Assembly (NCBI GenBank): GCA_013180625.2
Contig: SNVD02013155.1
Span: 1 to 64,000, forward strand
Direction of reading: 5' to 3'
Source: Boswellia sacra
Taxonomy: Eukaryota > Streptophyta > Magnoliopsida > Sapindales > Burseraceae
DNA length: 64,000 nt
This document shows, piece after piece, positions 59,911-64,000 of this stretch. Each line of letters opens with the position of its first letter. Position 1 is the first letter of the stretch. Both the position numbers and the translations under genes were made by a program. Under the pieces are notes generated by a model. The model saw nothing but the letters and a program-made list of their open reading frames with translations. It searched no databases and was not told where the DNA came from.

Positions 59911-59956
59911 AATAAGGATATTAAAGTGCTATCCTTAGCACTTTAATATCCTTATT
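59911..59956. repeat. Perfect 21-bp inverted repeat with 4-nt loop
   Basis: Left arm 59911-59931 (AATAAGGATATTAAAGTGCTA), loop TCCT, right arm 59936-59956 is its exact reverse complement. It could extrude a cruciform or, if transcribed, form a strong hairpin. Confidence 0.95.
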
Positions 59957-62473
59957 AACATTGTGGTGCTAGTATTTTTGTAGCGATATTCTAAATTATT
60001 GTGCTAATTTACTACAGTGCTTGACATAAACAAAGAAGGTGAAAAGTTCTTTTTGTTTTTACTTTTGATATCCAATGGACTTCTATATGATTGAAATTAA
60101 TGTAGTTGACAAACTTTTTGAATCTTATCCAAAAAAAAAAAAAACTATTTAACTAGATGACAATGTTTGCAGCAACCGCTTGTACTTGGAGGGATCTTGG
60201 ATTCTTATGGTGTAGAGAATTTTATTTGGAGCTTTTCATGTAATTCAGGTAAACATTAATCATTTTGTTATTGAATAATGATTGCATTTATTTTAGAAGA
60301 TAATATTGCTTCATGTTTGGTAAGGTAAATATGAAGTATGTGACTGGGTGTTGCTTCCTTTGCCATTTAATATTGCAAATTTGACAACAGTGCTACTCTA
60401 TTATGTTTGAAATCTTGTAGATTTATGCTTCCATGTATGTATTCGAGTGTATGCATAAAATTATAATCTAGGTTTGATCTGCTTACTATTTTGAAATTTA
60501 AATATGAGTTAGGTGGTACTAATATTAATTCGTTTGCTTATACTGAGATTGAATTGATTGTGCTTTAATTTCATTGCATTAGTGTTAGCCACCAATGAGT
60601 TATGCCTGTATTAAGTTAAATGTTCTGATGCTGGTACCAGTTCAATTTTATGGATTTTGTTCAATTTTATACATTTTGCACATAGGAGTTGAAAAGAAAA
60701 CACAAACACGTATCTAGTTAATCAACTCAAACAGAAACACATGCCCTGCGAGAAGTATATATTACTACATAGAAGATTTCATTAGTGAATGCATATATTT
60801 TCTATGGAAGTTCAGTGTCTCTAAACAATAGCTTTGTGATCAATAACAACTTTAACATGCTCATCTATGTTAATTTACATAACACAACACTTTCTCTGTT
60901 GGTGTGCCAGAACAATAATTATTTTATTTGTTGTGTTTTGCTTGACATGAAGTTGTAGGCAGGAAATATATCCTGTTTACTTACCTGAAGTTGTGAATGA
61001 GTTTGAACTTTCCATATTTTATTAAGTTATCTGTTGATTTAGTTATTTGGTGAAATAATTTTATATGAGCTAATTAGTTGAGCATGTTAAGAGCTCCAGA
61101 TTGAATTCAAAATCAGTTTCCATCACTTGGAAGGGTAGCTAAGAATATCTGAGGTTGCAGTCAGCACCATCTTGCTTCTGCATTTGCTGTTAGGTATATT
61201 TTCAATTTAAAATATCATAAATTGTTTCTGAATATTATCTATGTTGACTCTATACCTTATTTCATTTAAAAGAGCATCAGAAGTTTCACTTGTTCTACAT
61301 TTGATTGTCACTAAATTTTATGGCTTCTTGTATATGTGTCACAAAAATATAATACATGAATTGCATATGGATCATAACTTATTGACTATGGAGTTTTCTA
61401 GCCTTTAAGCATCTGCATAATTAGGAATTAAACATAGATTTTTTATTGAACACTTTCCTTTGCAGCCTGTTGCATCAATTCTTGGGATTCTAGATGAATA
61501 ATATTTTCATCTTGGGATTTAATTGATTTAATATTACATCTGTTGTTGCTCGTGATTTATCTTTATTACCTTTAGCTTTTGGGTTTGCATGCATATGAAC
61601 AATTATAATTAGTTAATTAGCTGTTGGGTTTGGTCGAAGCAAATTCACTAGTTCATAATTAGTTTTCAATGTGCCTATATATATGCTCCTGCCCTTAGTG
61701 CAATAATTATGGTTATTTGTTAACAACGAGCTATATAATATACATAATTTATAGTATGATCCAGAAAGATGGTAATTACTCTTTTTTTAATTGCATTTAT
61801 GGCTCCTCCATGTGAACCACAAGTTTTTTATAACTTATATAAGGACCTACCATCCTGCAACTACCACACTAAATGTCATTTTGCTTAAGTTTTAAGGCAA
61901 TCAATGCTTCTTTGAAGCATTAATTAGCTTATTAAAAGATGTTCCATCTAAAATTGTCTTTCCTTTTTTGTACAAGTTTTATTTCCATTTTACTATCTTC
62001 TCATTGATATCTTTGATGCCCACTTTTTTCTGTTACGTAATTGAAAAGCCATTTCGATTTCTCTTTTATTTTCAAATTTTAATGCCACAACTCTTACAGT
62101 TGCTTTTAGAATGTCAAACTTTTTATCTTGTGTTCATATGTAATTGAGCAACATGCCTTGAATGTATGTAATTTTTTGTTACTTACCTAAATTTGTAGGC
62201 CATTATTACTTTGGGAATGCAGAATTTTCTACGTTGAATTATATAGGATTACTGTTGTCGAATATTAGGTTAGAAATTAACTGGTTTTTACAAAGCCAAT
62301 GCATTACTTTGTTGTTAGGTGAACTAAACAATTGTTTACTGTCCATTTTACTTGACATTTCAAAAATTTGACAAAAAATATTGAATTCAATGTTAATATT
62401 ATATTCTTCAAGTAATATATATTCTAATTTAAAAGTGTTTAAAAAAATTTACAAAATTTCATTTAAACATTCA

Positions 62474-62940
62474 CGGTATATGGGCTGGAAACCTCGACGT
62501 ATATTCCAGTGGTGAACTTGAATAGGCGCTATACTGGTCTACACTAAGGGTCGACAATGTCACGTACTATGAAGCTAATTTATAGATATTGTATTAAAAT
62601 ATTTTAAAGCTAAATCCTTTGATGAAATATTATATAGCTAACTTGTCCAAATAGAATTTAATATTAAAGTTTCAAGGTATATAGGCTTGAAACTTCGACG
62701 TATATTCCAGTGGCAAACCTGGATAGGCACTATACTGGTTTGCAATAAGGGTGGACAACACAACATACCTTGAAACTACTTATTAGTTAATCTTTTAAAA
62801 AAAATGTAAGAAATAGTGCTGTTATTAAATATGTTGAAGCTAACTAGTCCAAACATAATTTTTCTTTTAAAGATTGTATATAGGCTATAAACCGACTATA
62901 TAGATTCCAGTGGCAAGTCTGAATATGATGTAGTAATACA
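62474..62940. repeat. Three diverged copies of a 200-bp period repeat
   Basis: Core blocks GTATATGGGCTGGAAAC..ATTCCAGTGG start at about 62474, 62674 and 62876. The first two also share a TAGGC(G/A)CTATACTGGT block and an AAGGGT(C/G)GACAA block. Each unit contains CCAGT..ACTGG as an inverted pair. This is probably subterminal or internal repeat of the CACTA element. Confidence 0.75.
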
Positions 62941-63676
62941 CCTTTTTTAATGTTATGTCTTTTTTTGTTTTTCTTTCCTTGTTTTGGCTTGTTTCTTATT
63001 GGGAGCAATTTTGGCATCGTTGTGGATAAGGCAGCTGCTCATTACTGCATACTTCAATTGGTCATTTGCAAAGCTTTCGGTGCATCTAAGTGGAAACATG
63101 CTTTTTTTATTTCAGGTTAATAGCGTCCCTTCTTCTTGGTTTTTAGTTACATGCTTACTTTATATCATTTGTTTATTGGTTGATTTAGCAATATATACCA
63201 TCTTTGCTTTCTTTTTGGCTGATTGATCTATATCATTTAGATAAAATATTGAATTCTGTTACACTAATAACAACTACAATGATTATAATACATGGTATGT
63301 TTGGTATATCAAGATATTAAAGAATTTGCTAAATTTCAATTTGTATGAACATGGCTTAATGAACTTTAATTGGTTTGAGTTCCTATTTGTTATGCTGTTT
63401 TTGACCATCCATTATGTATTAAATCCAAAAGTTAGGTTTATGTTGTTAGAGAAGAAATTTGCTGTTATTGATATTTTTGTCATCTTCACTTATTTATTGT
63501 TAGTCAGTCCATCAAACTGTTCACAAATGATTATTTTACAATGGTTACCAAGCTAAATGAACATTACAATAATAGAAAACCAGAATAGTAAATAACTCAT
63601 AACCTGCCACCCAAAAGTGTGAACTATTTTCAACTTTGGTCAATAATTACTAGCTTTTGATCTCATAACGAACACT

Positions 63677-64000
63677 CAAACACTTATGCCCTTGTAATGC
63701 ATGTCGTTGTTTAGCCTTCCACACCCACAGTGAAGTGCGCCATCATTTATTTTGTAATGGTTTTGACACGACCTACAAAACCTGGATTTGACATGGTGAA
63801 GTCAATCCAAATAGGGAAGATAGCAATAGGAAGTCATCATTTGCCGAATGCCCTGAATTCCCCATGGATGATACACTAGATATGGTGAATGATGCCTTTA
63901 AGTACAATGAGGATGATCCCAAAAAATTAAAAAATTTACTTGAAGATGCTGGGAAGCCCTTATACCTAGGTTGCACTTCCCACTCAAAACTATCTGCATT
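63677..64000 (+). pseudogene. CACTA transposase (TNP2-like) N-terminal region, one nonsense codon
   Basis: TNP2-type transposases cut and join En/Spm elements. In one frame the sequence gives a CPCNAC cysteine block, then SEVRHHLFCNGFDTTYKTWI, a TGA at 63789-63791 where the family normally has Trp, then HGE: this is the transposase-associated domain. After an acidic linker come LEDAGKPLYLGC and SKLSA, the block that precedes the Transposase_21 catalytic domain. The frame is otherwise open to the window edge. It has the same orientation as the CACTA terminus at 54044. The true start codon and any intron upstream of 63677 are not clear. Confidence 0.8.

Larger units (their letters stand above)
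54270..63676 (+). other. Interior of the CACTA element, no assigned gene
   Basis: No recognisable domain in any frame. Exon-like pieces with plausible splice borders occur near 58018-58200 (ELTPDGFADTLISHACGF) and at about 60172-60248 (QPLVLGGILDSYGVENF, followed by GTAAAC). They might be captured gene fragments, but no family was recognised. Confidence 0.45.
54044..64000 (+). mobile_element. CACTA (En/Spm) DNA transposon, left part, runs off the window
   Basis: It opens with CACTACAAGAATATTT, the terminal inverted repeat signature of plant CACTA elements. Subterminal motifs CATATTTGTCAC or close variants follow at 54062-54073, 54152-54163 and 54185-54196, and inverted at 54212-54221. About 9.6 kb later the transposase N-terminal domain starts in the same orientation. 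The stretch between holds a 515-bp duplication, a 21-bp perfect hairpin, 200-bp repeats and exon-like pieces that cannot be assigned. The right end lies outside. An alternative is two nested CACTA copies, since another CATATTTGTCAC motif lies at 57516-57527. Confidence 0.65.

Noticed and set aside
1..64000. CRISPR arrays, prokaryotic operons, tRNA or rRNA genes
   Set aside because: No spaced repeats of CRISPR type, no ribosome-binding-site-led operons and no tRNA fold were seen. The tRNA-like matches are retroelement primer sites.

Overview
The window is from a flowering plant, most likely a eudicot. It is AT-rich. The one intact gene is a plant-type alpha/beta-hydrolase with four exons. Other coding remnants are a CC-NBS-LRR resistance-gene exon and LTR and CACTA transposons of plant type. 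No bacterial, organellar or tRNA/rRNA gene was recognised, and the species cannot be named from the sequence.

Layout: 1-9829 holds an Athila-like LTR retrotransposon on the minus strand (element A, 552-9829). Its left LTR is abutted by a second primer-binding site and by an inverted LTR fragment. 9830 to about 20650 is the remnant of another plus-oriented LTR element rich in minisatellites. It is split by element C (11109-18243, minus strand, perfect 5-bp target duplication), which is related to A but has a distinct LTR family. About 20650-25112 holds only degenerate repeats. 25113-28071 (minus) is the hydrolase gene. 31766-32596 is an orphan LRR exon. 33575-42873 is element B, a second copy of the element A type, with a near-perfect target duplication. 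43909-47441 is a decayed Copia element with a solo LTR nested in its left LTR. 49703 to about 53660 is the 5' end of a chromovirus-like Gypsy element with a very long LTR. From 54044 past the window edge lies a large CACTA (En/Spm) transposon whose transposase begins near 63677.

The most notable content is in elements A and B. Both have lost most of pol at the same junction. In the place where Athila-type elements carry an env-like gene they carry two foreign genes on the element's sense strand. The first is a 184-codon ORF whose basic and cysteine-rich core resembles the cysteine-rich nucleic-acid-binding protein of carlaviruses. The second is a continuous, intronless copy of a LONELY GUY (LOG) cytokinin-activating enzyme. 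A roughly 67-bp minisatellite with G-box-like CACGTG cores lies between them, upstream of LOG. Each copy is inactivated by different lesions, so the common source element probably had both ORFs intact. Element C keeps only the 3' end of the LOG ORF, fused to the post-pol motif, which suggests that the capture is older than the split of these LTR families.

No complete set of transposition enzymes is present, so A, B and C must have moved in trans. The host gene complement is sparse, as expected for repeat-rich intergenic plant DNA.
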